Below, piece by piece: positions 1 through 7,990 of a stretch of DNA of 64,000 nucleotides. The DNA comes from an uncultured Flavobacteriaceae bacterium. Its GTDB lineage: Bacteria > Bacteroidota > Bacteroidia > Flavobacteriales > Flavobacteriaceae. Under the pieces are notes generated by a model that saw nothing but the letters and a program-made list of their open reading frames with translations, was not told the DNA's origin and searched no databases. The position numbers and the translations under genes were made by a program. Within the stretch, counting starts at the first letter, position 1; each line of letters opens with the position of its first letter. The stretch spans positions 1-64,000 of the forward strand of contig CAJYAG010000006.1 of assembly GCA_913065125.1 (NCBI GenBank), read 5' to 3'.

Positions 1-2
1 CA

Positions 3-431
3 GAAAACAGAAAGTTAGGTGGTGATACAGAGAATAGAAAATTGGGAGGCGATACAGAAAACAGAAAGTTAGGAGGTGATACAGAGAATAGAAAATTGGG
101 AGGTGACACAGAAAACAGAAAGTTAGGTGGTGATACTGAGAATAGAAAATTGGGAGGCGATACAGAAAACAGAAAGTTAGGCGGTGATACGGAAAACAGA
201 AAGTTAGGTGGTGATACAGAGAAGAGAAAATTAGGCGGTGATACAGAAAATAGAAAACTTGGCGGCGATACAGAAAACAGAAAGTTGGGCGGCGACACTT
301 CAGTATTAAAATGTAAAAAACTAGAGAAAGAAAGAGGGTTTGAAATATTACATGCGAATCCAAATGCAACAATTAAAGTATACTATCAAAAACAAATACA
401 TATTGTAAAAAACTTACAAGTAAAATATTAA
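3..431 (+). CDS. Nonapeptide-repeat protein, 3' part (5' end outside window)
   Basis: The reading frame is open through the left edge, so the true start lies outside the window; the internal TTG at 42 is not a start. The visible part is ten complete copies of the nonapeptide GGDTENRKL (one copy reads TEKRKL), preceded by a partial copy and followed by GGDT and a unique C-terminus of about 43 residues rich in Lys (CKKLEKERGF...). The strict period with conserved Gly-Gly-Asp suggests a repetitive solenoid or a flexible spacer; I do not recognise the family and assign no function. The C-terminal tail has no obvious membrane segment. A predicted lipoprotein starts 11 bases after the stop. Confidence 0.75.
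   Translation, partial: ENRKLGGDTENRKLGGDTENRKLGGDTENRKLGGDTENRKLGGDTENRKLGGDTENRKLGGDTENRKLGGDTEKRKLGGDTENRKLGGDTENRKLGGDTSVLKCKKLEKERGFEILHANPNATIKVYYQKQIHIVKNLQVKY
18..287 (+). repeat. Tandem 27-bp coding repeat, ten units, with 54-bp higher-order period
   Basis: Ten complete 27-bp units lie head to tail without indels. The third positions fall into two classes: A (gag aat aga aaa ttg) and B (gaa aac aga aag tta). Units 1-6 alternate A B A B A B, which points to amplification of a 54-bp double unit; units 7-10 are B, A-like, mixed and B. Amino acids are nearly invariant while wobble bases differ. Confidence 0.9.
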
Positions 432-442
432 TTCTTCTTATT

Positions 443-994
443 ATGAAATCAATTTATTTAAGTGCTTTTTGTTTATTGTTAATGTCTTGTGCAACTGTAC
501 CCCAATTTACATATTATAAAAAAATCCCAAATGAAACCTTAACTATAGGAACCGAAGGAGTTGTTATAGAGGCTGAAGATGGTAGTTTTAAATGGGAATC
601 AGGTAAGGTCAACGATGTAACAAATTTTAAATTTAACAACGGTTGGAATTCATCGGGAGCAGCAACTAAAATTTCACTAAGCACAGAAAATTTTGCTGGA
701 TTAAATAAAGAAACCGCAACAAGAGTTAAAATTACAACGCCTTATTCTGATAAGACTTATTATGGACTTTTAGAAATGGCAGGAATTTATTCTAAATGTA
801 AAGACAAATCACCAGAAACTAGATCCTACTATGTTCAGATTCCAAAAAGCTATATAGATGCTGCAGAAGGAGGTAGAGTCTCTGTAGTCTATGAATATTA
901 CTCCTGTGAAAGAGGGTATTTTTCTAACAATACCAAAGTAATAAAAAGAGCAATGACTACTTGGGTATTATGGTTGTCAGATAGGCCATTGTAA
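443..994 (+). CDS. Predicted lipoprotein, unknown function
   Basis: 183 residues. The N-terminus is a lipoprotein signal: a basic start, a hydrophobic stretch and a lipobox LMSC with Cys at residue 16, so the mature protein should be anchored to a membrane after export. The rest is soluble and beta-rich in appearance, with two further cysteines (in YSKCKDKS and YYSCERGYF) that could form a disulfide. No catalytic motif or known family is recognised. It lies 11 bp after the nonapeptide-repeat gene and ends in a strong terminator, so the two may be co-transcribed. Confidence 0.7.
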   Translation: MKSIYLSAFCLLLMSCATVPQFTYYKKIPNETLTIGTEGVVIEAEDGSFKWESGKVNDVTNFKFNNGWNSSGAATKISLSTENFAGLNKETATRVKITTPYSDKTYYGLLEMAGIYSKCKDKSPETRSYYVQIPKSYIDAAEGGRVSVVYEYYSCERGYFSNNTKVIKRAMTTWVLWLSDRPL

Positions 995-1011
995 ATACTT
1001 TAAGAATTTAT

Positions 1012-1042
1012 AAAAACCAAAGCAAAAGCTTTGGTTTTTTTT
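1012..1042 (+). terminator. Rho-independent terminator
   Basis: The stem ACCAAAGC / GCTTTGGT has a four-base AAAA loop and is followed by a run of T. It ends the repeat protein/lipoprotein unit. Confidence 0.85.
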
Positions 1043-1113
1043 GTCTCCAATTTTTATCATAAAGAATAAATTAATAATTTGTATATTTATTTTCATCAAA
1101 TAATGTTAATGTC

Positions 1114-1911
1114 ATGAAGTTGGATTACAATACATTAATTAATGTATACAAATCACACGATACATATCTTGGAAGTAAATCTATTCAATTAGAAAACTTC
1201 AATATACAAAAGCAACTGACTGATCTTTTTTGCCCTGGTCCAAATTTTTATTTTATTATAGACTCTCCTACGCTTACTATTGATTTTGTTAGTGAGTCTG
1301 TTCAAGAAATTTTAGGAATAAAACCAGAAGACTTAGAGCTCGCAAACTTCATAGATATTTTACACCCTGGAGATGTACAGTTTTTTGTAAAATGCGAAGA
1401 TTTAGTAGCATATTTTTTAACAAGAATTGTTAAGCCTAATAAAATAACAAGCTATAAAATAAACTATTGTTTAAGGTTAAAAACCAAAGAAAATAGTTAT
1501 AGGTTATTTTTACTGCAGATCATTACCTTAAAGGTGGATGAAAAAGGTTCTTTATTAAAAGTTTTTGATTCCTTTACAGATATTAGCCACTTAACCACTT
1601 TAAATAATTATAAATTATCAATTTTTGGATTGGACGGAGAATTATCTTATCCTGAGATAGATGTTTTTAAAGAAAATCCTTTTGATGATTATGTTCCGTT
1701 TAATTTAGATGCTGAAGGGCACCCTTTTACAAAAAGAGAGTTTGAGATTATTAATTTTTTAATAAAAGGTTTTAGCACAAAAGATATTTCTAATAAATTA
1801 TTTATATCTCCTCAGACAGTTTTAACACATAGAAGAAATATCTTAAAAAAAACAAATGCAAAGAATACACTAGAGTTGATAGCAGATTTGATCAGTAAAG
1901 GGTTTATTTAA
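1114..1911 (+). CDS. PAS-LuxR family transcriptional regulator
   Basis: 265 residues. A PAS-like sensor segment occupies about residues 40-150 (FYFIIDSPTLTIDFVSESV..., followed by HPGD) and a LuxR/GerE helix-turn-helix lies at about 205-262 (FTKREFEIINFLIKGFSTKD, then ISNKLFISPQTVLTHRRNIL). There is no receiver domain and no transmembrane segment, so this is a cytoplasmic one-component regulator of a type common in Flavobacteria. The ligand and targets cannot be read from the sequence; the following MORN/FGE cluster is the nearest possible target, which is only inference. The gene stands alone between a terminator and a ~300-bp spacer. Confidence 0.85.
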   Translation: MKLDYNTLINVYKSHDTYLGSKSIQLENFNIQKQLTDLFCPGPNFYFIIDSPTLTIDFVSESVQEILGIKPEDLELANFIDILHPGDVQFFVKCEDLVAYFLTRIVKPNKITSYKINYCLRLKTKENSYRLFLLQIITLKVDEKGSLLKVFDSFTDISHLTTLNNYKLSIFGLDGELSYPEIDVFKENPFDDYVPFNLDAEGHPFTKREFEIINFLIKGFSTKDISNKLFISPQTVLTHRRNILKKTNAKNTLELIADLISKGFI

Positions 1912-2229
1912 AATACCCATTTATGAGTATTGTTTTAACAAAGGCTCTTTCTTATTTTAGTTCTTAATTGATAAAGTTGATAAAACATGAATTATTGTAC
2001 TATAAATTTATTTTGACTTCTGCTTTTGCTCTAATAACTTTTTTAGTTTTTTTTCAAAGAAGTAAGTTTGATTAGGTTAAAGTGTCTTTGCTAAAACATT
2101 TTTTTTGCATATTTGTATTTGTAATGATTTGTTTTTGATGCTTTTAAGGATTTGGATCTTCATAAGTTCAAAGACTTTAACCTATCATTTTAAAAATTAT
2201 ACATGTATATAAACTTTAAATGGTTTTTA
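1912..2229. other. AT-rich intergenic spacer with weak regulatory signals
   Basis: No coding region is visible. Just after the LuxR stop there is an imperfect hairpin (AATACCCAT / ATGAGTATT, about 1912-1934) that may be a weak terminator. At 2108-2115 CATATTTG and at 2114-2121 TGTATTTG resemble the flavobacterial -7 box, with a TTTG at 2087-2090, but the spacings (17 and 23) are not ideal. Confidence 0.3.
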
Positions 2230-3363
2230 ATGAAAACAAAAATATTTGGATTATTGATGTTGCTAAGCTTTGTTAGTGTTGCGCAAACAAAACAACAAAT
2301 AGAAGCTACTATTAAAAATTATTTCAATGCCTACGGAATCTTTATGCTTAACGGCATAAGTCAACAAATGGCTTCCAGTTTAACATTTAAGAATAATGTG
2401 ATTGAAATTATGGTAACACACAGTAATTATCCTAATTCGATAAGTAATTTAAATGTGGTTGTTACTTCTTCAATGAAAATAGAAAAATATACTTTTAATA
2501 TTGATGCTTTAAAATTCAAAGAAAATGAGGGGTTAGATTTTAATATTCTTCAATACAACGACAAGGGTGGAGAAATTGTTCTATACCTAAATGTTTCATC
2601 CGCGCAAAAAATGTCTTATTCTGTTATTGAAGGTCATCATAAGGAGAATTTAAATAAAAAATATCACGCAATAAAAGGGCAACTACCTAATAAGTCAAAT
2701 GTAACTTTATATGATGACCCTAACGCTTGGACTAAACTAGGGTTTACACCTACAAAGTATATAAGAATTCCTTTTAAAGTGGCGTCTATTGCAGAGCTTA
2801 ATAGAGTTAAGAATGCTTTAAACAAGCAGTTTGTTAAGTACGTAAACTTAAATAGAGATGTTATTTATAAATATAATAATAAAGGAATAACAATGTCAGA
2901 AACATACCTTTTAAATAAAGTAAGACATGGCAAAAGGATTTTTTACCATGAAAATGGTAAGATAAGGCTAGTGGAATTATGGGAAAATGGAAAACGAATT
3001 GCTTTTTTAAATCAGTTTCTTAAAGATGGAACTCAAGTTTTAAAAAATGGCAATGGAACTTTTATGGTTTTTGATACTCAAGGTAATAGAACTTTTGAGG
3101 CTGAATATTTAAATGGCAAAAGAGAAGGAAAGGCAACTTGGTATTATAGTAATGGCCAGATTCTTGAATCTGTTTTATATAAATCTCAGATGGATAATCA
3201 ATCTAGTTTAAGGTGGGAAATCTTATCATCGTTCCATAAAAATGGTGAACCAAGAGAGAAAGGAAACTTAAAAGAAGGTAACGGAACATGGGTCGTTTAT
3301 GATAAAGAAGGGAAGGTGAAAAAGGTGCTAGCCTTTAAAAATGGACAAGAAATAAAAAAATAA
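2230..3363 (+). CDS. Secreted protein with C-terminal MORN-variant repeats
   Basis: I place the start at 2230, because it begins a good signal peptide (MKTKIFGLLMLLSFVSVAQ); an upstream in-frame ATG at 2203 would put nine hydrophobic residues before it. The mature protein has a unique N-terminal half of about 210 residues and a C-terminal half with repeats of the type NGKIRLVELWENGK, LNGKREGKATWYYSNGQI and KEGNGTWVVYDKEGKVK, which match the Bacteroidetes MORN-variant (YwqK-like) repeat. Such repeats act as beta-sheet scaffolds; no enzymatic role is evident. It heads a same-strand run of five genes. Confidence 0.75.
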   Translation: MKTKIFGLLMLLSFVSVAQTKQQIEATIKNYFNAYGIFMLNGISQQMASSLTFKNNVIEIMVTHSNYPNSISNLNVVVTSSMKIEKYTFNIDALKFKENEGLDFNILQYNDKGGEIVLYLNVSSAQKMSYSVIEGHHKENLNKKYHAIKGQLPNKSNVTLYDDPNAWTKLGFTPTKYIRIPFKVASIAELNRVKNALNKQFVKYVNLNRDVIYKYNNKGITMSETYLLNKVRHGKRIFYHENGKIRLVELWENGKRIAFLNQFLKDGTQVLKNGNGTFMVFDTQGNRTFEAEYLNGKREGKATWYYSNGQILESVLYKSQMDNQSSLRWEILSSFHKNGEPREKGNLKEGNGTWVVYDKEGKVKKVLAFKNGQEIKK

Positions 3364-3382
3364 AATTTTAAAAAGAAAAAAA

Positions 3383-3619
3383 ATGATAAAAAAAATGAAA
3401 ACAAATGTTATGTGGACAATTGTATTATTTATAATTGCTCACGGAATTAGTTGGTATTTAGATGGTTTGGATGCAACTAAAAATGCTTTTTTAGAATATT
3501 GGTGGATCTGGTTGATTTTACCTTTTGCTCTACGCTTGTATGCTTGGTGGCGGAATTTAAAAAGAAAAGCATTTAATTATGGCGCAGGTATAAAAGAAGA
3601 TAAATCAAAGAAAGAATAG
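3383..3619 (+). CDS. Small membrane protein, unknown function
   Basis: 78 residues (74 if translation starts at the second Met at 3395). Two hydrophobic helices are visible, roughly residues 8-26 and 38-57, the second rich in Trp (YWWIWLILPFALRLYAWW), followed by a basic tail (RNLKRKAF...KEDKSKKE), predicting an inner-membrane hairpin with the tail in the cytoplasm. It sits 19 bp after the MORN-variant gene and 10 bp before the first FGE-like gene, so it is probably in the same operon. No family is recognised. Confidence 0.6.
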   Translation: MIKKMKTNVMWTIVLFIIAHGISWYLDGLDATKNAFLEYWWIWLILPFALRLYAWWRNLKRKAFNYGAGIKEDKSKKE

Positions 3620-3629
3620 CAGTTTTAAA

Positions 3630-4574
3630 GTGATAAAAGCAATTCGATATATTAGATGTCACATTTTTTTTGTGCTACTTTGTTTTTTTAACAATCAATT
3701 GTATGCTCAAAAAGAAAATATAGCTTCAGATTTTGTAGAAATACAAAAAGATACTTTAGGAAAACAGTATCATTTTTATATTTCTAAATATGCTGTTTCT
3801 GTTAAAAACTATCAGGATTATCTTAATTTTTTAGGATTAGAGCTTTCGGAATCTCCAGATTATGGTTGGAGTGATAAAACTTTGCCAATGGTTTTAGTTT
3901 CCTATAATGATGCTTTGAGTTATATCTACTGGATGACTGATGTATTTCAGGTTCAATTTAGATTGCCGACAGAAATAGAATGGATGTTAGCAGCAGACAG
4001 CAATCAAAAACAATTACATATATCTAAAGAAATTCCAATCTGTACAGATTGTGCTAGCCCAAATAAAAATGGAATTTACGGAATGAATGGCAATGTTTGG
4101 GAATGGACATCTACTTTAAAAGACAAAGAATTCAACATCTTAAAAGGTGGTAGTTATGCCGATGATTCTGATAAAAATTTGAAAGATAATACCTTTGCAA
4201 TTAGTCCAAGTTTAAAGTTAATAGATGTTGGTTTTCGGTTGGTTATGGATGTAAATGAAATGAAGAAATTCGAGTTTGCCTTTAAGGTAGAAGAGATTCT
4301 GAAAAAACTATTTCCAGAATATACTAATATTAGAGTAGAGCCTTACGGACTTTATTTAAATGATGGGGAAATTCTTTGGAAGCAAAAAAAACCTATTGTA
4401 GCAATTGATTATAAGGAATTAAAATTAAAACTATGTTGTGTAAACTACGAAACAAAATCAAACAGTAATATACAACCAAAAACAGTTGAATTATATTTTG
4501 ATAAAAAAGAGATCAAACTAGTAGAAGAGCTTCAGAAAATAATTCATACAAGAGACTTAACTATTTTTGAGTAA
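3630..4574 (+). CDS. Secreted FGE-sulfatase-fold protein (first of a tandem pair)
   Basis: 314 residues, GTG start, then a signal peptide ending ...NNQLYAQ. Residues about 30-210 have the formylglycine-generating-enzyme/C-type-lectin-like fold signature: YNDALSYIYWM, FRLPTEIEWMLAA, GIYGMNGNVWEWTS, LKGGSY and DVGFRLV. The catalytic cysteine/arginine segment of true FGE (after RGGSF) is absent, so oxidation of sulfatases is unlikely; a binding role is more probable. A CxxC (CTDC) precedes the GIYGMNGN motif. A C-terminal extension of about 100 residues has no recognised domain. The next gene is a shorter paralogue 3 bp downstream. Confidence 0.75.
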   Translation: MIKAIRYIRCHIFFVLLCFFNNQLYAQKENIASDFVEIQKDTLGKQYHFYISKYAVSVKNYQDYLNFLGLELSESPDYGWSDKTLPMVLVSYNDALSYIYWMTDVFQVQFRLPTEIEWMLAADSNQKQLHISKEIPICTDCASPNKNGIYGMNGNVWEWTSTLKDKEFNILKGGSYADDSDKNLKDNTFAISPSLKLIDVGFRLVMDVNEMKKFEFAFKVEEILKKLFPEYTNIRVEPYGLYLNDGEILWKQKKPIVAIDYKELKLKLCCVNYETKSNSNIQPKTVELYFDKKEIKLVEELQKIIHTRDLTIFE

Positions 4575-4577
4575 AAG

Positions 4578-5294
4578 ATGAAAACAAAAATTAAGACAGT
4601 ATTTATTTTAGTTTTTTTGTTGAGTATAGATGTTTTCTCTCAATTAAACATTCCTGCTCATTTTGCGTATGTAAAAGGAGGGAACTATAAAGAGTTTTCT
4701 AGAGATAGCTCACAAGTGTATGAGCAAAAAATAGAAGCTTTTTATATGTATCGATTTGAAGTTAGTGGAATGGATTATTTAAGGTTTTTAAAAGCTGTAA
4801 ATAAACAAATACCTAAAGATTTAGATTTAAAAAGACCTGTGATTAATGTTACTTATTCTGATGCTCAGGCCTATTGCAGTTGGTTACAATCAATTTATAA
4901 ACTCCACTTTAGATTGCCTACAAAAGAAGAATGGGAGTTTGCTGCAAGAGGAGGAAACTTTGAGAACAATAATTATATTTACAACAATACTTTACCTAAT
5001 AATTATGTAATTTATAAGGGCAATTCAGAAGAGGAAACAAATTGTACAAGCTGTATGAAGCCTAATGAACTGGGACTTTATGGAATGGTTGGTAATGTTT
5101 GGGAATGGACAGAACAACGGTTAAAAGGCTTTGAGACATTTATTGTTGGAGGTAGTTTTATCGAAGATATACATCATGTGAAAGTAACCACTAAAAAAGC
5201 AATGAAAATGGATCGAAAGCAAAACGATCTAGGTTTTAGAATGGTTGTTGATGCTAAAGAATATGAGTTGTATTTAAGAAAGAATAATAAGTAA
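4578..5294 (+). CDS. Secreted FGE-sulfatase-fold protein (second of a tandem pair)
   Basis: 238 residues with signal peptide (MKTKIKTVFILVFLLSIDVFS). It shares the FGE-fold motifs with its neighbour: YSDAQAYCSWLQS, FRLPTKEEWEFAARGG, GLYGMVGNVWEWT, VGGSF and DLGFRMV, and also the CxxC (CTSC) about ten residues before GLYGM. Like its neighbour it lacks the FGE catalytic cysteines after GGSF. It keeps the AARGG turn typical of the family and lacks the C-terminal extension of the first copy. The stop codon overlaps the start of the next gene (TAATG), indicating translational coupling. Confidence 0.75.
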   Translation: MKTKIKTVFILVFLLSIDVFSQLNIPAHFAYVKGGNYKEFSRDSSQVYEQKIEAFYMYRFEVSGMDYLRFLKAVNKQIPKDLDLKRPVINVTYSDAQAYCSWLQSIYKLHFRLPTKEEWEFAARGGNFENNNYIYNNTLPNNYVIYKGNSEEETNCTSCMKPNELGLYGMVGNVWEWTEQRLKGFETFIVGGSFIEDIHHVKVTTKKAMKMDRKQNDLGFRMVVDAKEYELYLRKNNK

Positions 5295-5914
5295 TGAGAT
5301 TTACACAACCTCCATACCCAACAGTTTTTTTTAGCGAAAAAATAATTGTTAAATGTAATGAATGTAGTGGTGTTGGAGTTGTTAGTACAAAGCTAGGTAC
5401 ATACACAATTCCTTTCCCTCATGATCACAAATCAACGTTTACGTGTACAAGTTGCGGAACCATAAAGAAGCATTCAAAAGATTGGCACGGATATTATCAA
5501 GGTTTTTTAACGATACCTTGCGGTTCTTGTGGGAGCAAAATTGTTTACACTACCAAACCAGAAAAAAAAATAACAGAGACTACTCAAATCCAATGTGAGA
5601 CTTGTAAAAAAGTAAAAGATTATCAATTAGTATGGTATCGATATCGAAAAGACAAATCTATCGACCCTTATTTCGGATTAGATTTATGGCTTCAAATTAA
5701 TTTTAAAAATCATTTTTTATGGGTGTATAATTTGGAGCATTTAAAATATTTAAAAGAATATGTTGCTTCTAAATTAAGAGAAGATAATGATAGGCATAAG
5801 TATTCTATGATTACAAATCTACCACAATGGATTAAATCTGCTAAAAACAGAGACGCTCTTATAAAAAAACTACATACGCTAGAAAAGGAAATTCAAAAAA
5901 TAAATAGGCCTTAA
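5294..5914 (+). CDS. Zinc-ribbon protein with four CxxC knuckles
   Basis: 206 residues, no signal peptide or membrane helix, so presumably cytoplasmic. The N-terminal two thirds contain four CxxC knuckles in order (CNEC, CTSC, CGSC, CETC), enough for two zinc ribbons; the third is spaced by an aromatic segment WHGYYQGF. The C-terminal ~90 residues are helical and charged. The start overlaps the stop of the FGE-like gene. I know similar uncharacterised proteins in Bacteroidetes but can assign no function. A cytoplasmic zinc protein coupled to two exported FGE-fold proteins is unusual. Confidence 0.65.
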   Translation: MRFTQPPYPTVFFSEKIIVKCNECSGVGVVSTKLGTYTIPFPHDHKSTFTCTSCGTIKKHSKDWHGYYQGFLTIPCGSCGSKIVYTTKPEKKITETTQIQCETCKKVKDYQLVWYRYRKDKSIDPYFGLDLWLQINFKNHFLWVYNLEHLKYLKEYVASKLREDNDRHKYSMITNLPQWIKSAKNRDALIKKLHTLEKEIQKINRP

Positions 5915-5929
5915 AAAAAGGATTTAGTT

Positions 5930-6580
5930 TTATAATGCTTTCAAATTAGCGATTGTTGCTGTCGGATTATCACTTTTAAAAACAAAACTCCCTGCAACTA
6001 AAACATCAGCACCAGCTTCTACCAAAGCATTTGCGTTTTGATCTGTTACTCCGCCATCAATTTCTATCTGACAATTTGAGTTAGAAAATTCAATTAAGTG
6101 TTTTAGTTGACTTACTTTTTTATACGTATTTTCTATGAATGATTGTCCGCCAAACCCAGGATTTACACTCATAATACACACCAAGTCTAAATCAGCAATA
6201 ACATCTTCTAAAACGGCAATTGGCGTGTGTGGATTCAATGCAACTCCGGCTTTCATTCCTGCTGCTTTAATAGCCTGAATTGTTCTATGTAAATGTGTAC
6301 AAGCTTCAAAATGTACTGTTAAAACATTGGCTCCTAAGTCTGCAAAAGTTTGTATATATCTATCAGGATCTACAATCATTAAATGTACATCAATTGTTTT
6401 TGTAGCATGTTTAGAAATTGCTTTTAAAACAGGCATTCCAAAAGAAATATTTGGTACAAAAACACCGTCCATAATATCAATATGAAACCAATCGGCTTCA
6501 CTATTATTTACCATTTCGATGTCGCGTTGTAAGTTGGCAAAATCTGCCGCTAAGATTGAAGGTGCAATTAACTTATTCAT
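5930..6580 (-). CDS. rpe: Ribulose-phosphate 3-epimerase
   Basis: 216 residues, full length for the family. It interconverts D-ribulose 5-phosphate and D-xylulose 5-phosphate in the pentose phosphate pathway, in the cytoplasm. Motifs of the TIM barrel are intact: APSILAADFANL, the metal-binding HIDIMDGVFVPN, HLMI, VNPGFGGQ and the phosphate loop EIDGGV...ADVLVAGSFVF. It has its own candidate promoter 27 bp upstream of the start and is convergent with the zinc-ribbon gene. Confidence 0.97.
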   Translation of the reverse strand: MNKLIAPSILAADFANLQRDIEMVNNSEADWFHIDIMDGVFVPNISFGMPVLKAISKHATKTIDVHLMIVDPDRYIQTFADLGANVLTVHFEACTHLHRTIQAIKAAGMKAGVALNPHTPIAVLEDVIADLDLVCIMSVNPGFGGQSFIENTYKKVSQLKHLIEFSNSNCQIEIDGGVTDQNANALVEAGADVLVAGSFVFKSDNPTATIANLKAL

Positions 6581-6606
6581 TTGTTTGTTGTTGTGTTGTT
6601 ATGTTG

Positions 6607-6614
6607 CAAAGGTA
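6607..6614 (-). promoter_or_regulatory. Candidate -7 box of rpe
   Basis: The minus strand reads TACCTTTG, an exact match to the Bacteroidetes TAnnTTTG box, 27 bp before the rpe ATG. No clear TTTG lies 19 bp upstream, so the -33 element is weak. Confidence 0.5.
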
Positions 6615-6621
6615 ATTAATT

Positions 6622-6648
6622 TGTCATTGTAAGGAACGAAGCAATGTC
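6622..6648. repeat. Half copy of the TGTCATTGCGAGGAACG dispersed repeat
   Basis: 27 bases starting TGTCATTGTAAGGAACGAAG match 24 of 27 positions of the right arm of the large inverted repeat at 63179-63262 (reverse complement). Only one arm is present here, directly upstream of the rpe promoter. Confidence 0.65.
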
Positions 6649-6732
6649 TTAAAAATGCAACATTAATTTATTAAAAAAGGCGACCACATAGAAAAATTGA
6701 CTTTATTTGATAAAGAAGAAAAGCTAATAGAT

Positions 6733-6875
6733 AGGTTTAGCCCTGATTGAAGTGGCATCCTTTTTTTCTGTTAGTTCGAGTGAATTTTGAAGAATGAAAA
6801 ATCAGTACCTGCCTGGCGGCAGACAGGTTGAGAACAGAAGTGAAAAAGATACAACGAAAAGCAGGAAATAGCTTC
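6733..6875 (+). ncRNA. Dispersed structured intergenic element, copy 1 (RNA candidate)
   Basis: The sequence opens with TTTAGCCCTGATTGAAG and closes with ACGAAAAGCAGGAAATAGC. A long-range stem is possible between ATCCTTTTTTTCTGTT (6757-6772) and AACAGAAGTGAAAAAGAT further 3', and CCTG near the start can pair with CAGG near the end. A related element occurs at 26686-26815. I recall similar sequences as frequent flavobacterial intergenic elements, possibly the Flavo-1 RNA class, but cannot confirm this. The strand is inferred from the orientation of the conserved ends. Confidence 0.45.
6808..6827. repeat. CCTGCC/GGCAGG palindrome inserted in structured element
   Basis: The 20-base imperfect palindrome CCTGCCTGGCGGCAGACAGG sits in the apical part of structured element copy 1. 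A shorter version (CCTGCCGGCAGGCAGG) is found at 26757-26772 inside copy 2, at a different position of the element. Confidence 0.7.
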
Positions 6876-6909
6876 AAAAAAAAACTCCCAAAATAATTTC
6901 GAGAGTTTT
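6876..6909 (-). terminator. Terminator of the sigma factor gene
   Basis: On the minus strand AAAACTCTC pairs with GGGAGTTTT (one U-G wobble), followed by a run of nine T. It begins about 24 bases after the rpoD stop. Confidence 0.75.
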
Positions 6910-6932
6910 ACAGTTTTATGTATAAATAACGA

Positions 6933-7796
6933 CTACCCTAAGTAAGTCATTAAAATTTTACTTCTTGATGTATGTTTTAATCTGCGAATTGCTTTTTCTT
7001 TAATTTGACGAACACGCTCACGAGTTAAGTCGAACGTTTCACCAATTTCTTCTAAAGTCATTGGTTGGTGTTCTCCTAAACCAAAGTACAATTTTACAAC
7101 ATCTGCTTCTCTTGGAGTTAATGTTTCTAAAGCTCTAGAAATTTCTACTCGCAAAGATTCATGTAATAATGCTCTGTCTGGATTTGGAGATTCTCCTGAG
7201 TTTAATACATCATATAAGTTAGAATCTTCTCCTTCAATTAATGGTGCATCCATTGATACGTGACGACCAGAATTCTTCATGGATTCTTTTACGTCATTTA
7301 CAGTCATGTCTAATTTCTTAGCAATTTCTTCTGCACTTGGCGGACGTTCGTTTTCTTGTTCTAAGAAAGCGTACATTTTATTAATCTTGTTAATAGAACC
7401 AATTTTATTTAAAGGCAAACGCACAATTCTAGATTGTTCTGCCAATGCTTGTAAAATAGATTGACGAATCCACCAAACAGCATATGATATAAATTTAAAC
7501 CCACGCGTTTCATCAAAACGTTTAGCAGCTTTGATTAATCCTAAATTACCTTCATTTATTAAATCTGGTAAGGTTAAACCTTGATTTTGATATTGTTTTG
7601 CAACCGAAACAACGAAACGTAAATTTGCTTTTGTTAACTTTTCTAAAGCGATTTGATCTCCAGCTTTAATTCGTTGTGCTAATTCTACTTCTTCATCAGC
7701 AGTAATTAAATCAACTTTTCCTATTTCTTGTAAATATTTATCTAATGATGCAGTTTCTCTATTAGTAACCTGCTTGGTAATTTTAAGTTGTCTCAT
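6933..7796 (-). CDS. rpoD: Primary RNA polymerase sigma factor (sigma-70 group 1, Bacteroidetes type)
   Basis: 287 residues, the compact form seen in Bacteroidetes, lacking region 1.1 and the large non-conserved insert. Region 1.2 lies at about residues 15-50 ([13 protein letters not shown]...AQRIKAGD), region 2 at about 55-125 ([48 protein letters not shown]), region 3 follows, and region 4 at 220-280 ([37 protein letters not shown]). It directs recognition of the TTTG/TAnnTTTG promoters seen in the window. The gene is monocistronic with its own terminator and a ~290-bp upstream spacer. Confidence 0.96.
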   Translation of the reverse strand: MRQLKITKQVTNRETASLDKYLQEIGKVDLITADEEVELAQRIKAGDQIALEKLTKANLRFVVSVAKQYQNQGLTLPDLINEGNLGLIKAAKRFDETRGFKFISYAVWWIRQSILQALAEQSRIVRLPLNKIGSINKINKMYAFLEQENERPPSAEEIAKKLDMTVNDVKESMKNSGRHVSMDAPLIEGEDSNLYDVLNSGESPNPDRALLHESLRVEISRALETLTPREADVVKLYFGLGEHQPMTLEEIGETFDLTRERVRQIKEKAIRRLKHTSRSKILMTYLG

Positions 7797-7990
7797 TCTA
7801 TTTTACTGGTTTTATTAAAGAGCAACAACACTCTACATACCTTTATACGTTCAATTATCAATTTATGTTACAAAAAAGTAGTTTTATTTTATAAATGATC
7901 TTTAGGTATTCAAGTTCTATTTAAAAAGAATGAAGTAAATGTTTAAAACATACACGTACTAATATTGTGTGAAAATTAAATATTTTTTTG

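Noticed and set aside
18..287. Possible CRISPR array because of regular short repeats
   Set aside because: Units are contiguous without spacers, keep one open reading frame and differ only at wobble positions: a coding tandem repeat.
3630..5294. Formylglycine-generating enzyme activity for the FGE-like pair
   Set aside because: The segment after GGSF/GGSY lacks the Cys...Cys and Arg residues of active FGE, and no sulfatase gene is nearby.
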